Made by a program: the position numbers and the translations under genes. Source: Aquilaria yunnanensis (taxonomy: Eukaryota > Streptophyta > Magnoliopsida > Malvales > Thymelaeaceae). From it: DNA of 64,000 nucleotides. Below are positions 21,856 through 33,239 of the stretch, one piece after another (position 1 is the stretch's first letter; each line of letters opens with the position of its first letter). Under the pieces are notes generated by a model. The model saw nothing but the letters and a program-made list of their open reading frames with translations. It made no database searches and was not told the origin of the DNA. The stretch is taken from NCBI GenBank assembly GCA_039654915.1, contig CM077594.1:11126001-11190000 (forward strand), given 5' to 3'.

Positions 21856-22900
21856 GTAAAAACTATTATATAGCTTTTAAATTTTAAAATATTTATAAAT
21901 CTTAATTTTAAATTCTAGGAATTAATATTTTTATGTACCTTAAAATTCAAAAAGCTCATATAGTTTTTTATTTAAAAAATTTTAAGGCTTTATGAATATT
22001 AATTTCGAATTCAAAGTATAAAATAAAGGATGACAATTAGATGAGGTTGGGTCAAGTTTGAGTCAAATCATTTAGGTTCGAGTTTAATTAGTAATCGTAA
22101 ATTTAGGTTTAGGTCTGGTTATTTAGGTCCAGGTTGATTTTGGATTAAGTGGGTTTTATGTTCAGATTGAGTTGAGTTAGGTTTATATGGATTCAAGGTT
22201 AATGCATTACAGGTAAAATAAAATCTCAAGTGACTTTAGATCTTGTTATTCAGGTTTTGGATCAATTTCACATTGACCCATCAAGTTTTTGTGGGTTAAA
22301 GTTTTGTTTTTTCAGGTTTAGACATTGAGTTATTTCAAGTTTAGGTTATTCAGATTTGGCTAAGTTGGGTTTGTTTTTTAATGATTGTGAGTTAGTTTAT
22401 ACATGTTTGTTTCTTTTTGCTACAGGCACACTATTTGTATATTAGGATTGTTTATCACATGGTGTAGATTACTATAATGGTGTAGATGCCACTAGAAACA
22501 TTTTCTTGAGTTACATATACTATAACAATGTCGATTATTATCAAGTGATGAAAACCCGTAGTGTAAAGAGGGCTATTTAACTAGTATCATTTATTTGATG
22601 CCTAAATAGTTATTATATTTATTTTTAGCTTATATACAACTAAATTATATTTTATAAGCTCTAAAAAATGATTTGAAAACATTCTGTGATTGAAAGTATA
22701 TAACATAATCATTAATTTATACTATTAATTTTTTATCTCCAGCTTTCAATAAGTCCCCTAATAGAAAAATCTTACCTTAATGTTCAATTGGCCTCGCCAT
22801 AATAATAAATTTTGGCTCTACCTCGTGTTTTTTTATACACAAAAGCAAAAAAGAAAGAAAGATATTAAAGAAGAAATGATGAAGCAAGTAAATGAGCTAT
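21856..22900. other. Gene-free stretch with GGTTNGGTT-rich repeat
   Basis: 22030-22390 is made of irregular GGTT(C/T)(A/G)GGTT-type words. These are complementary in flavour to the AACCYGAA-rich repeats at 6.0-6.4, 7.5-7.8 and 36.6-38.1 kb. The rest is AT-rich with no gene. Confidence 0.4.
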
Positions 22901-22919
22901 AGCAAGCCACTAATGAAGA

Positions 22920-23570
22920 ACTACCACCAAGGCGCAACGGTTAAAAGACTCTATGATAGTTCTGATGGATTGGGCAGGTTGGCCTGTAGTGGCTCAATGT
23001 GAGCATAACCTCTAATAGAAGTCATGGCAGTAGAGCAATCAGAAAGGATGATAATGTTACGTAGCCCAAAACTACTAGCTATCCATGCAGCTCATTGGAT
23101 AGCATAGAGTTTTACATCTAAGGCAGAAGGCCATGAGTAAATAAGATGACCATTTGAGTAAATTGGAGGGGCATTAACACCCATCCATACCCAAGCCGCA
23201 GCCCCTAACTACGATGACTTCTGCCAGGCACCATTAGTCATGAAAAAATGAGGGATCTGGTGTTGAACCTTATGGATCATTGAACCTTACACATGACAGA
23301 GAGTATCCGGAGGACTAAATCGAGAGTGAGAGTCTTGAGCTTTTAAGCGATGGGCAGAGAACAATAGTTGAACCATATTATCTCAACGAATTTGAATAGG
23401 AGGAACATTAAATGGGTTGTCCTGAAAAACCAACTCATGAGGCTACTTTGCCTTCAATGTTATATAGTAATCTAATTTAGGCCAGATCATTTCTTTATGA
23501 GTATTGTTTTGCACTTTCTCAATTGTGTTTCGGGTTGATCTCCTCTATTTTGTAGTAAAAATTTATCGAT
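22920..23570 (-). pseudogene. LINE-type RNase H (RVT_3) fragment
   Basis: The minus strand of 23290-22930 reads NGAWQKSS, stop, LGAAAWVWM, then LDVKLYAIQ, stop, AAWIASSFGLRNIIILSDCSTAM. This is the pattern of the C-terminal RNase H-like domain of plant non-LTR reverse transcriptases (an acidic start, AxxWAxxLGxxxxIxxSDC). Upstream on the same strand (23570-23300) is weaker linker-like sequence (SAHRLKAQDSHSRF) with stops. The reverse transcriptase itself is absent, so it is a 5'-truncated relic or a decayed stand-alone RNase H-like gene. Confidence 0.6.
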
Positions 23571-23886
23571 AGTTAATTGTTGAACTAGGCCAATATTTTG
23601 CTTCTATAACATTTGTGGGCGCACGTCCTCTTTGCAAGTTTTGATTTTCTAAAAAAAAAATAAAGAAAGAAAAAGTTTTGGAAAAAATTCAATGGTCTGG
23701 AGGAGATGAAATTAAAGTACAGGGAGCTGACGTGAAGATTTAGAAAAGTTGGATAGCCTTTGTGTATATTTATATATTGTTTTCGAATGTTGTAATATTT
23801 TCATCTAGTTTTCAAGCACCAAAAGAATGTTGTAATATTTATTTTAGAAACGGTGCCAAATGTAATAGCTAGCATCGAAAATCGTA

Positions 23887-24531
23887 GGCAAAAATATCAA
23901 ATTTGTTACTAAAGCTTTTGGTTAGAAGAGGATATGTCATTATAGTTTTTTTTTACCCAATCTCCCACTAATGTTTTAAAATGGGTCAGACTAATGTTTT
24001 AAAATGGGTCAGATATGTCACTTAAATTTCAAATTAAGAGTGGATATGGCATTACCCATTAAAAATATAATGGAAAACGTTAAAAAGTCAATAAAAAATG
24101 TTAAAAATAATAAATTTTAAAATTTTAGGGTAATAATACAAGTTTTAACAAATTTTAAAATTTTTTTGTAATTAAACTCTCTTTCTCTCTCAAGAATGCC
24201 AGTGACGAAATTAAACAATAGAGACAGAGGGAGGATGGTTATGAGGTTGGGGCGTTGGTAACAGAGACAGCAACATAGCTGAAACGCTGATGGCAAAGAT
24301 TAGACCCTTTTTTTACAAAACTCTCAACGGTCTTGATATTTTTTGAAAGATATATATTAACCCCAAGATTTTAAAATATGCTATTTTTTTATCATTTTTC
24401 ATTATTTTTCTAACCAGAAGTGGTATATTCAGCTCATTTTAAAACATTAATGAGAGATTGGGCAAAAAAAAACTGTAATGGCATATCCGCCCCCTACCCA
24501 AAACATTAGTGGCAAATTTGATATTTCTGCC
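23887..24531. mobile_element. 645-bp TIR element next to the second F-box leader
   Basis: ~130-bp terminal inverted repeats begin GGCAAAAATATCAAATTTG on the left and GGCAGAAATATCAAATTTG on the right complement. The flanking duplication is AAATCGTA (23879-23886, 24532-24539). Non-coding. It inserted immediately upstream of the F-box copy 2 leader and may have displaced its promoter. Confidence 0.8.
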
Positions 24532-24539
24532 AAATCGTA

Positions 24540-26440
24540 TTGTCGGAGAATCGTTGAGGCCAAATCTCCGAAGTCTCTGACTCTCTTTTGACTCTCTATC
24601 TTCTTCTTCTCGGATTCGCTATCAAGTCACCGGACTACCTCTACATCCACAGAGACGGTGACGGCTCTGTAATTGATCGAAGGGAAACACGGTAGATTTG
24701 GCTGTCTTTTGTTGGCTTTTTGGGTTTTGATTAAGTCACTTTTCATGCTCCAATAAAGGCAAATCTTGATAAAATCGTACTCTTAGATTGCTCCTTGGTT
24801 AATTGCTGGTGGAAGATCTTTCAGTTGCACTTTGATTTAGAATAAAGTTGAACGGCGATGACGATATTGAAGCCTTTAAAACTTTCCGACAGATGGAAAC
24901 ACTTCAAATTTAAAGCAGTTTCAGAGGAAAGGATCTTGTCTTGACATCACCATTGTGATTTTCCTTCACAAACTCTTTGTAAGGAGAGAAAAATCGCTAA
25001 AACAGACCCACAGCAACTAGGGAAGGATGCGAGTAAAATTGAGGATTCCAGAGAGGACAGGATTAGTGATTTACCCTATGAGATTCTGATTTCAGTTCTC
25101 TCTCTGATTGCCACAAAACAAGCCGATTCAGACATCTGTTTTGTCTAAAAGGGGGATACACCTGTGGCTGTAGACTTCCATCAGTGTTCTCAACTTGGAT
25201 AATGACGCTCGTTTCCTGGATTATGTGGATGGAGTGCTCAGGGCTCACAGGGCAGATCTTGACAAGTTCTCGCTCAGATGTGAGGACTTCTATAACGAAC
25301 CATGAACCATCTATTAGCTCATGGATCAGTGCTGCAATTATGCGAAATACACATCCAAGAACCTCAGGTGTAATTATGTTGCTATGAATGTGCCTGACTA
25401 CGTGTGCCTCAAGCTACCCTGCATCGCTGTGGTATACTTTGTGGATGCTAAGGCTCCTTGCTGGCTGCCCTCGGCTTCAAGAGCTACGCATAGAACGACG
25501 AGGATGGGAGACTCTTCCTACATTTTATGTTCGTTCGCCTTCTCTCAAGAGCTTGACGGTAGTGGACCAAGTTTCTAAATCTTGGTGCATGAAACGCCAA
25601 CGCTCTTTTCAATAAACTCTCCAAAGTTGAAATTTCTAGACATCAGGGTCGGGTCCAATCCAACCAAAATAATGTATAGAATGGAGCATCTGCTCATCCT
25701 AGTTTCAGCTGACATTGATGCAAGCGGACCAGGCCCAGCAGTTGATCTTCTCAATCTGGAGGACAGAGCAGTTAATATCAAACTAAATCTATCCCATGAT
25801 GCCTGGGTGAGGTTTCTTACGGTCAATATCTTTTTCTCTATTCTCAATTGTTAAGTCAAAGCTTTCATTTGTCCTAACCTGCCCCTTATTTTGCAGGCTC
25901 TTCAAGTCCATGGAGATCTACTTTCTTTTGAAAACTTGAGGCGTTTGGAGGTAATATCTTCTGCATCAGGCTGGAGCATTCTGCATAAGTTGCTTCCATG
26001 CTCGCCAAATCTATCGCCATTGGTTCTTGAGGTACACCTTCAAAATTCTCATTGTCACACCTGATATCATAATATGTGTTCATTCATTTCTGATTTTTAT
26101 TTCACTTCTTAAGATTTCATTTGCTCTTGTTTTCTTTCTTTTTTTTTTTTTTTTTCCAGATTAACCAAGACGCTGGAAGCAAAAAAGTGATCTGCAAGCT
26201 AAAGGAGTTATTCCTAGATGCCTTGTCTCACATCTTAAGGTGGTTTAAATATGAAAATGTTGGCTCAACGCAGACTTTGATTTACAATTGATATGGTATA
26301 TTTTAGTGAACGGGATGGTGTTGAAGAAGATGGTGATTTCTTCTGGTGGTGTTGATTCCATGGACACAACCATGAATTTGCTGGACGCTATCATGGAGTT
26401 CCCGAAGGCTTCACATGTTTGCGAGATTAATTTCGCTTGA
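24540..26440 (+). pseudogene. F-box/LRR (FBD-type) protein pseudogene, copy 2
   Basis: Paralogue of the gene at 1.2-2.6 kb. The F-box starts EDRISDLPYEILISVLSL. A 1-base insertion near 25123 then shifts the frame, and a TAG follows in the restored frame. A TGA at about 25304 and a deletion in the LRR part add damage. Retained features: SSWISAAIM; intron GT at 25807 to AG at 25896; exon 2 25897-26031 (LHKLLPCSPNL); intron to 26159; exon 3 26160-26239; final exon 26307-26440 with the FBD-like end MVLKKMVISSGG...AIMEFPKASHVCEINF and TGA at 26438. Exons 3 and 4 are not in phase by one base. Confidence 0.8.
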
Positions 26441-26929
26441 AGTTTTCTCCACACGCACATACAGACGTGACAAGTATAACATTTTCCAAGTAAGAGATAG
26501 ACACATCCGAGCATAAAGTATCTTTTAAAGAACTGCTGTTAAGTTTTTGTTTTACGGCTCAGTTACTTAGTATTGCATATTAATTGGAATGATTAATTTG
26601 ACTGATATAACTCTTTGACAGGGCTTTGCGAAAGAAAAGAAAACGAAGAAACGGACTGTTTTGTCACTCTCCACATAACCATCTCGGTTTCTTTCATCAC
26701 CGTCGGTGAACTTGCCTTCTGATTTCCCAGTCTTCCTATTTACATGAATCGATGGGCATGATGACGAACGAGCTATGGATGGATTGCAAGATTGAGTAAA
26801 TCTTTTGAAGAGAGCAAGTCTAACTTGGAATGTTAGACTTAAAAGACCTAGTGGCTTCTGCTAATGTGGATCGTTTCATTTGCTTTTTCTATTTTTTTTT
26901 TCTTGCTACTGGGAAATGGAGCAACTAAC

Positions 26930-27410
26930 CAGTTATGATTGATTTCGTTCTGGTTTATTTGATTGCCCATAGTTGCAATAGATTCAAGTTGAGGTGAAGC
27001 AATTGTTCTGGTAATACAATTGTCATTTATGTTTCTCGGTATTGCTGTAAGATTGCAGTGGACACCATAAGGCTGCAGGCTATCCATCTTCTCACAACTG
27101 GTGCTCCTGAATCTGCTTTCAAGAACATGAAAACCATCGCTACGTGTCTGGCTGATGGGCTTATAAATGCTGCAAATTGTTCAGCTAACAGGTAAATGCA
27201 TTTTCACCCACCAGCTTTGTGATTTGTGGTTCTACCTTTCTTTTTTTTTTTTTTTTTTAAAATTTGGTATTGTTTTCTTGTTTATAACTCATTTCTCATG
27301 TTCTATCTGGCTAGACCTCCTTCCATTGCAGTTATGCTATCAAGAAGTAGGCCGAAGTAGAGAGAGTTACCAGGGCTAACCATAGAGGGTTTAAGAGTTC
27401 GTCCTAGAGC
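26930..27410 (+). pseudogene. RPS5: 40S ribosomal protein S5 (uS7) pseudogene, 3' part with intron
   Basis: The frame through 27058-27191 reads AVD, then [18 protein letters not shown] and [17 protein letters not shown]. This is the conserved C-terminal region of eukaryotic uS7 (family: [33 protein letters not shown]). An intron 27192-27331 (GT...GCAG) splits an Asn-Ser codon pair, then YAIKK, a TAG where Lys is expected, AEVERVTRANH; the normal stop is lost. Weaker homology (IQV..., EAIV) extends upstream to about 26930 with frameshifts. The retained intron shows a DNA-level copy, not a retrocopy. Confidence 0.8.
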
Positions 27411-27414
27411 CACT

Positions 27415-27866
27415 GTTACCACTTACCACTATTTACAGTTTTTATTATCCCCAGATTCCAAGAACTATTTTTATCTGGATCTTAGTTTTTTAAACAACTT
27501 ACACAACAGGCAAACAACCAAAAATCAAATTTTCTTTTATCAATTTCAACTTCCATTCCATTTTCACATCCTAGAAAAATCAAGTGCTCTACATATATTA
27601 CTGATATAAGGGAAGCACGAGATGTTGAAGTGGGAAAATTACCAGAATTAGTTCAGTTTCTTCTGTTGCTTGTTGAGCTACATGTACGGGTGTCCTCCAA
27701 GTTGCCAGTTGCGTGGTCAAAGATTCTTGGTGGACCAAAATCATAAGCAGCAGAGGCATGCAATAGCTGTGCTGCATCAGACGGAGAAAGCTCATACATT
27801 TTCCCTGACACAACTACTTAAGAGGCATGCAATGGCTGTGCTGCATCAGACGGAGAAAGCTCATAC
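27415..27866. other. Spacer with a ~74-bp tandem duplication
   Basis: No gene is recognised. 27753-27826 and 27827-27871 are two copies of a unit containing GAGGCATGCAATAGCTGTGCTG and CGGAGAAAGCTCATACATTTT. The second copy is interrupted by the retrotransposon at 27872; the rest of it (CCCTGACCCAACTACTTA) continues at 33240. A short open frame exists on the minus strand but resembles no family I know. Confidence 0.6.
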
Positions 27867-27871
27867 ATTTT

Positions 27872-29386
27872 TGTTGGCCCAAGTGCAACCAAGAGGGGGG
27901 TAAATTGGTTGAATCAAAAAATATCACCGAAAATGAACTTTTAATCTCTTGAACAAAAATGCAATTCAATGAGATCAAATAAATTTATTCTATCCAGAAA
28001 ATACTACCACAATGATCCTAAATTTTGCTTTGAAAACTTGCTTTGAAGTGTTTTTGAAAATAAACAACTTCAACCAATGAATGAAAATAAATCATCAAGC
28101 AATAATCAAGCAAGTAGAGGGAGAGAAGCTTGCACACAAGGATTTATAGTGGTTCGGTCTCTCCTCTTGAGAGCCTACTCCTCTCCTCAAGTTTACCACT
28201 TGAGAGTTTTCTTCTCCACTATAAATCACAAGAGTACACACTCCTTTGGTAGTTTTCTCTACCACAACCACTCACTAGTTTTCCTAAAGGCTAACTAGAA
28301 ACCTCACCAACACCCTTTCCCTCACTAGTTTTCCTAGAGGCTAACTAGAAACCTCACCAACTCAATCTCACCAAATGATGTTTACAAGGTTACAAAGTGG
28401 TAAGAACAATAGAAGCTCTTAAAGCTAGATAAACAAGTGAAGGCACAAGTTCTTGGCAAATATCAAGTTTGAGCTCTTTGATGATAGATTCTCTTTTCTA
28501 GTTGCCAAGTATATTTTCCTTGATGATTCTTGATGTTTTTATACTCCAATGGATGCCCAAGAGACGTTGAAGACCGTTGGAAGGATCAGAAAAAGGCTCC
28601 TTGAAATCTGGTGAACGTTGCTGTCAATTTTGACAGAAATTCGCGTTTGTCACCAGTTTCACTCGGGTGAAATATTTTCACTCGGTTGAAAGTTCTGTCT
28701 GATACCAAAATTCAACGTTTGACTTCCAACGGCTATATTTGTAATTAATGAGCTGTCAGTGCTTTATACACGTGGAATATGACGTGGCATGAATTTATAT
28801 TTATTTTTCAAAGTTTTTTCGAACCGGAAACTCGCGCGCATGTCCGAAATCCAACTTTCACCCGGTTGAAAGTTTTTCATTCGAATGATTTTCTTGTCCA
28901 GAAATGAAATGCTCTCGGGTGCGAAAACTGAGTCCAGTTTCACTCGGTTGAAAAAATTTCACTCGAATGATTTTCTTGTCCAGAAATAAAATTCTTTCGG
29001 GTTCAAAAACTGACTCCAGTTTCACTCGAATGATTTTCTTGTCCAAAATTAAAATTCTCTCGGGTTCAAAAACTAACTCCAGTTTCACTCGGTTGAAAAC
29101 ATTTCACTCGAATGAAAGCGCAGTTCCAGGATTTTCTTGCTTCCAGACATCCAAACTTTAAAAAGGTTTTTCTCCAAAATGATTTCTTCCTTCACAAGCA
29201 ATGCTTGAATCAACATAAATACTTCAAATATACTTATGAAATAATTTTCCTTCCAAAGATCAAAGCTTTATCAATAAAAGAGCAATGTATAAATCTTTAG
29301 GTAAAGCTTTGAAACACATAAAACAAATATGTTTCGTTATCATCAAAATCAAATAAATGTGAGCCATGAATGGAACAAATCCAACA
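27872..29386 (-). repeat. 3' LTR of the gag-only element (1515 bp)
   Basis: Nearly identical to the other LTR; it lacks about 18 bp in the internal minisatellite. It contains CACTAGTTTTCCTAAAGGCTAACTAG-type repeats near 28271-28350 and TCACTCGGTTGAAA-rich repeats near 28850-29110. Confidence 0.9.
28850..29115. repeat. Minisatellite inside the LTR
   Basis: Four or so copies of a 70-80-bp unit built from TTTCACTCGAATGATTTTC, TTGTCCAGAAAT and TCTCGGGTTCAAAAACTG. The other LTR carries the matching array at about 32690-32965 with one more TTTCACT block. Repeats in this position of an LTR may act as enhancer modules; this is inference. Confidence 0.8.
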
Positions 29387-29995
29387 ATCTCCCCTTTTTT
29401 GATGATGACAAAACAACCTTTTAAAAGAGATATATAATATTTAAACAATAAGCATGGACAATTATTATCCCCCTTTATTAAATATTCTTCAATTTTATCT
29501 CTCCCCATTTATCTCTCCCCCTTTTTGTCATAATCAAAAAGATATATAGATCATCAAAACAAATCATGATAAATTCTTAATATTAAAACATGCAATAAGC
29601 TCCCCCTTAATCAAAGCATATAAAAACTTTCTCCCCCTTTCTAAATAAAAAAAATAGCCAAGTATCAAATAATAAGATAGCAACATTATTAATATAAGAT
29701 CATATCATCAAAAATATTGGAACAAATCCATAATGATCATAGTAATATCTAACATGTCATATGTCTTCTAAGAACAATGAATAACTCATATATACTCATC
29801 AAACAACATATCAAACTCAAATAACACAATGTATCAATAATCACCATTAACTAATAAAAATCAACAATGTTACTACAAATGAACTTTGTCTCAAGCATTT
29901 GCCATTGAACTTCAAATTCCCAATTTCTTGGTGCATAGAGCTTCATGTGTATGCTTCTAATTTTTACTCCATACTCTAGCACCCTACAACGAATC

Positions 29996-31636
29996 TTAGA
30001 TTTTGAACTTAGGTACCCAAATCTCTTTGGGTTCATGGGAGTTAGCTCCAACAATGTTGGTTCCTTTAGGAACCCATACTAATTTATATCCCAAAGGAAC
30101 TTTTCTTCTCCTAAACATGCATTCATAAGAATAATGCCCTTTTCTACCACAAGCATAGCATGTTATAAATGAACTACTCATGAATGGTGAAGATGCACTA
30201 ATAAACCTATTTTCAAATTTCTTTTCATTAAGTGAAGGATCATAGCCTATACCCACTTTGTCATAAACATCCTTTTTAGCACTAAGTAATAAATCAAGGT
30301 TTTCTTTACCTTTAACAAATTTAGACAAAGATTGGGTAAGATCAAGATTCTCCCTTTTTAGTTCATCTCTTTCCTTAGTCAAGGAAGCATTTAATGCTTT
30401 CAATTCTCCTACTTGTTTAGCAAGTTTTTGGGAATCCTTGTAAAGAGCATTAAAAGCATTTTGCAACTCTAAATACTCACTACTTATAGATATATATGAG
30501 CTAGATGAATCACTTGAATAGTTGTTTACCTCATCTTCCTCCTTTGCCATGAGACATAGGTAGGGGTGGCTTTGATTTGTTGAAGAGGCTTTATCTTCAT
30601 CTATCATCAAGCACAAGTTGACATCTTCACTTGAATCACTTGAAGTTGAACTTTCACTTGAAGATTGGTCACTATTACTCCATGTTCTCATGGCCTTGCC
30701 ATTTTTCTTCTTACTTCTTTTCTTTTGCTTCTTGTGCTTCTTTTTCTTCTTCAATGGACAATCAAATTGTAGGTGCCCGGGCTCCTTACAATTGTAGCAA
30801 ATTATATCATCCTTCTTCTTCTCATGCCTTTCTCTCTTAAAGTTTTTGCTTCTTGATTTCTTAAACATCTTGCTAAACTTTTTTGCTAAAAGAGCCTCAT
30901 CAATGTCTCCATCTTCACTTGATGATGAGTTATCCTCTTGGGCCTTCAAAGCCATTGACTTATTCTTCTTGATATATCTTTCCTCAACTTGTTCTTTCAT
31001 CTCATAAGTCAACAACTTTCCAAAGAGCTCATCCACATGCATGGTTTTTATGCTTCCTCCTTCATTAATGGCTTCAACTATGCTCTTCCATGATGGAGGT
31101 AAGCTCCACAATATCTTTCTCACCAACTCCTCATTTGTATATTCCTTCCCAAGCAACTTGAGTGGTATGAGGATCTCATTGAATCTTCTAAACATTTCTT
31201 GGATGCTTTCATTTGGCTCCATAGTGAATAACTCATATGCCCTCATAAGCATATGCATCTTGGTGTCCTTCACTTGAGTGGTTCCTTCATAAGTCACCAA
31301 TAGCTTATTCCATATATCCCTAGCATTTCCACAAGAAGAAACCAAATTGAATACATCGGGGGTTAGTGCACAATATATAATATTCATAGCTTTTGCATTC
31401 ATGGTGCACATAAGATCATCCCTCGGTTCATATTCCGTCCAATCTTTTGGCACTTGGTTCCCATTAACTATTTTTGTGGGAATTCTAGGACCATCCTTAA
31501 TGATCCTCCAAAGAGCATGATCCATTGCTTGGATATGAATTTCCATTCTAGTTTTCCACCAATTAAAGTTTGTAGAGTCAAACAAAGGTGGCCTAGATGG
31601 GTTTTGCCCCTCAAGATGTATACTAGTGGTTGCCAT
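29996..31636 (-). CDS. Copia-type Gag polyprotein of the gag-only element
   Basis: An intact 546-codon frame starting at the ATG at 31636, 50 bp inside the primer site. Order: DUF4219-like start (residues ~15-48, FNWWKTRMEIHIQAMD), UBN2-type gag domain (~75-210, with DIWNKLLVTYEG and IQEMFRRFNEI), a Lys-rich basic stretch (~250-315) around a CCHC knuckle at 281-294 (CYNCKEPGHLQFDC), a Ser/acid-rich segment, a coiled-coil-like stretch (~388-440), and a second knuckle at 493-506 (CYACGRKGHYSYEC). Gag packages element RNA in virus-like particles. No protease motif follows. The unbroken frame fits recent activity. Confidence 0.9.
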   Translation of the reverse strand: MATTSIHLEGQNPSRPPLFDSTNFNWWKTRMEIHIQAMDHALWRIIKDGPRIPTKIVNGNQVPKDWTEYEPRDDLMCTMNAKAMNIIYCALTPDVFNLVSSCGNARDIWNKLLVTYEGTTQVKDTKMHMLMRAYELFTMEPNESIQEMFRRFNEILIPLKLLGKEYTNEELVRKILWSLPPSWKSIVEAINEGGSIKTMHVDELFGKLLTYEMKEQVEERYIKKNKSMALKAQEDNSSSSEDGDIDEALLAKKFSKMFKKSRSKNFKRERHEKKKDDIICYNCKEPGHLQFDCPLKKKKKHKKQKKRSKKKNGKAMRTWSNSDQSSSESSTSSDSSEDVNLCLMIDEDKASSTNQSHPYLCLMAKEEDEVNNYSSDSSSSYISISSEYLELQNAFNALYKDSQKLAKQVGELKALNASLTKERDELKRENLDLTQSLSKFVKGKENLDLLLSAKKDVYDKVGIGYDPSLNEKKFENRFISASSPFMSSSFITCYACGRKGHYSYECMFRRRKVPLGYKLVWVPKGTNIVGANSHEPKEIWVPKFKI

Positions 31637-31685
31637 GGATCTTTAAGCTTAAAAATTGCTAAATTTTGTCAAAACAAAGCCACTA

Positions 31686-31697
31686 GCTCTGATACCA
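31686..31697 (-). promoter_or_regulatory. Primer binding site (initiator tRNA-Met)
   Basis: The minus strand reads TGGTATCAGAGC two bases after the 5' LTR end. It is complementary to the 3' end of initiator tRNA-Met, the usual Copia primer. Confidence 0.9.
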
Positions 31698-31699
31698 AT

Positions 31700-33234
31700 T
31701 GTTGGTCCAAGTGCAACCAAGAGGGGGGGTGAATTGGTTGAATCCAAAAATATCACCGAAAATGAGCTTTTAATCTCTTAAACCAAAATGCAATTCAATG
31801 AGATCAAATAAACTTATTCTATCCAGAAAATACTACCACAATGATCCTAAATTTTGCTTTGAAAACTTGCTTTGAAGTGTTTTTGAAAATAAACAACTTC
31901 AACCAATGAATGAAAACAAATCATCAAGCAATAATCAAGCAAGTGGAGGGAGAGAAGCTTGCACACCAGGATTTATAGAGGTTCGGTCTCTCCTCTTGAA
32001 AGCCTACTCCTCTCCTCAAGTTTACCACTTGAGAGTTTTCTTCTCCACTATAAATCACAAGAGTACATACTCCTTTGGTAGTTTTCTCTACCACAACCAC
32101 TCACTAGTTTTCCTAAAGGCTAACTAGAAACCTCACCAACACCCTTTCCCTCACTAGTTTTCCTAGAGGCTAACTAGAAACCTCACCAACTCAATCTCAC
32201 CAAATGTTGTTTACAAGGTTAAAAAGTGGTAAGAACAATAGAAGCTCTTAAAGCTAGATAAACAAGTGAAGGCACAAGTTCTTGGCAAATATCAAGTTTG
32301 AGCTCTTTGATGATAGATTCTCTTTTCTAGTTGCCAAGTATATTTTCCTTGATGATTCTTGATGTTTTTATACTCCAATGGATGCCCAAGAGACGTTGAA
32401 GACCATTGGAAGGATCAGGAAAAGGCTCCTTGAAATCTAGTGAACGTTGCTGTCAATTTTGACAGAAATTCGCGTCTGTCACCAGTTTCACTCGGGTGAA
32501 ATATTTTCACTCGGTTGAAAGTTCTGTCTGATACCAAAATTCAACGTTTGACTTCCAACGGCTATATTTGTAATTAATGAGCTGTCAGTGCTTTATACAC
32601 GTGGAATATGACGTGGCATGAATTTATATTTATTTTTCAAAGTTTTTTCGAACCGGAAACTCGCGCGCATGTCCGGAATCCAAGTTTCACCCGGTTGAAA
32701 GTTTTTCATTCGAATGATTTTCTTGTCCAGAAATGAAATGCTCTCGGGTGCGAAAACTGAGTCCAGTTTCACTCGGTTGAAAAAATTTCACTCGAATGAT
32801 TTTCTTGTCCAGAAATAAAATTCTTTCGGGTTCAAAAACTGACTCCAGTTTCACTCGGTTGAAAATGTTTCACTTGAATAATTTTCTTGTCCAGAATTAA
32901 AATTCTCTCGGGTTCAAAAACTAACTCCAGTTTCACTCGGTTGAAAACATTTCACTCGAATGAAAGCGCAGTTCCAGGATTTTCTTGCTTCCAGACATCC
33001 AAACTTTAAAAAGGTTTTTCTCCAAAATGATTTCTTCCTTCACAAGCAATGCTTGAATCAACATAAATACTTCAAATATACTTATGAAATAATTTTCCTT
33101 CCAAAGATCAAAGCTTTATCAATAAAAGAGCAATGTATAAATCTTTAGGTAAAGCTTTGAAACACATAAAACAAATATGTTTCGTTATCATCAAAATCAA
33201 ATAAATGTGAGCCATGAATGGAACAAATCCAACA
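31700..33234 (-). repeat. 5' LTR of the gag-only element (1535 bp)
   Basis: Same termini as the partner LTR. The two differ at only a small number of positions by eye, plus the ~18-bp indel. TSD ATTTT follows at 33235. Confidence 0.9.
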
Positions 33235-33239
33235 ATTTT

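Larger units (their letters stand above)
27872..33234 (-). mobile_element. Gag-only Copia-type LTR retrotransposon (TR-GAG-like), 5.36 kb
   Basis: Two long direct repeats (27872-29386 and 31700-33234) start TGTTGG and end CCAACA, flanked by the 5-bp duplication ATTTT (27867-27871, 33235-33239). On the minus strand the order is 5' LTR, primer site TGGTATCAGAGC (31686-31697, initiator tRNA-Met), gag, polypurine tract (29388-29401), 3' LTR. The 2.3-kb internal region has no protease, integrase or reverse transcriptase. That is the layout described for TR-GAG elements, which must be moved by a partner's enzymes. The LTRs are nearly identical, so insertion was recent. Confidence 0.9.
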
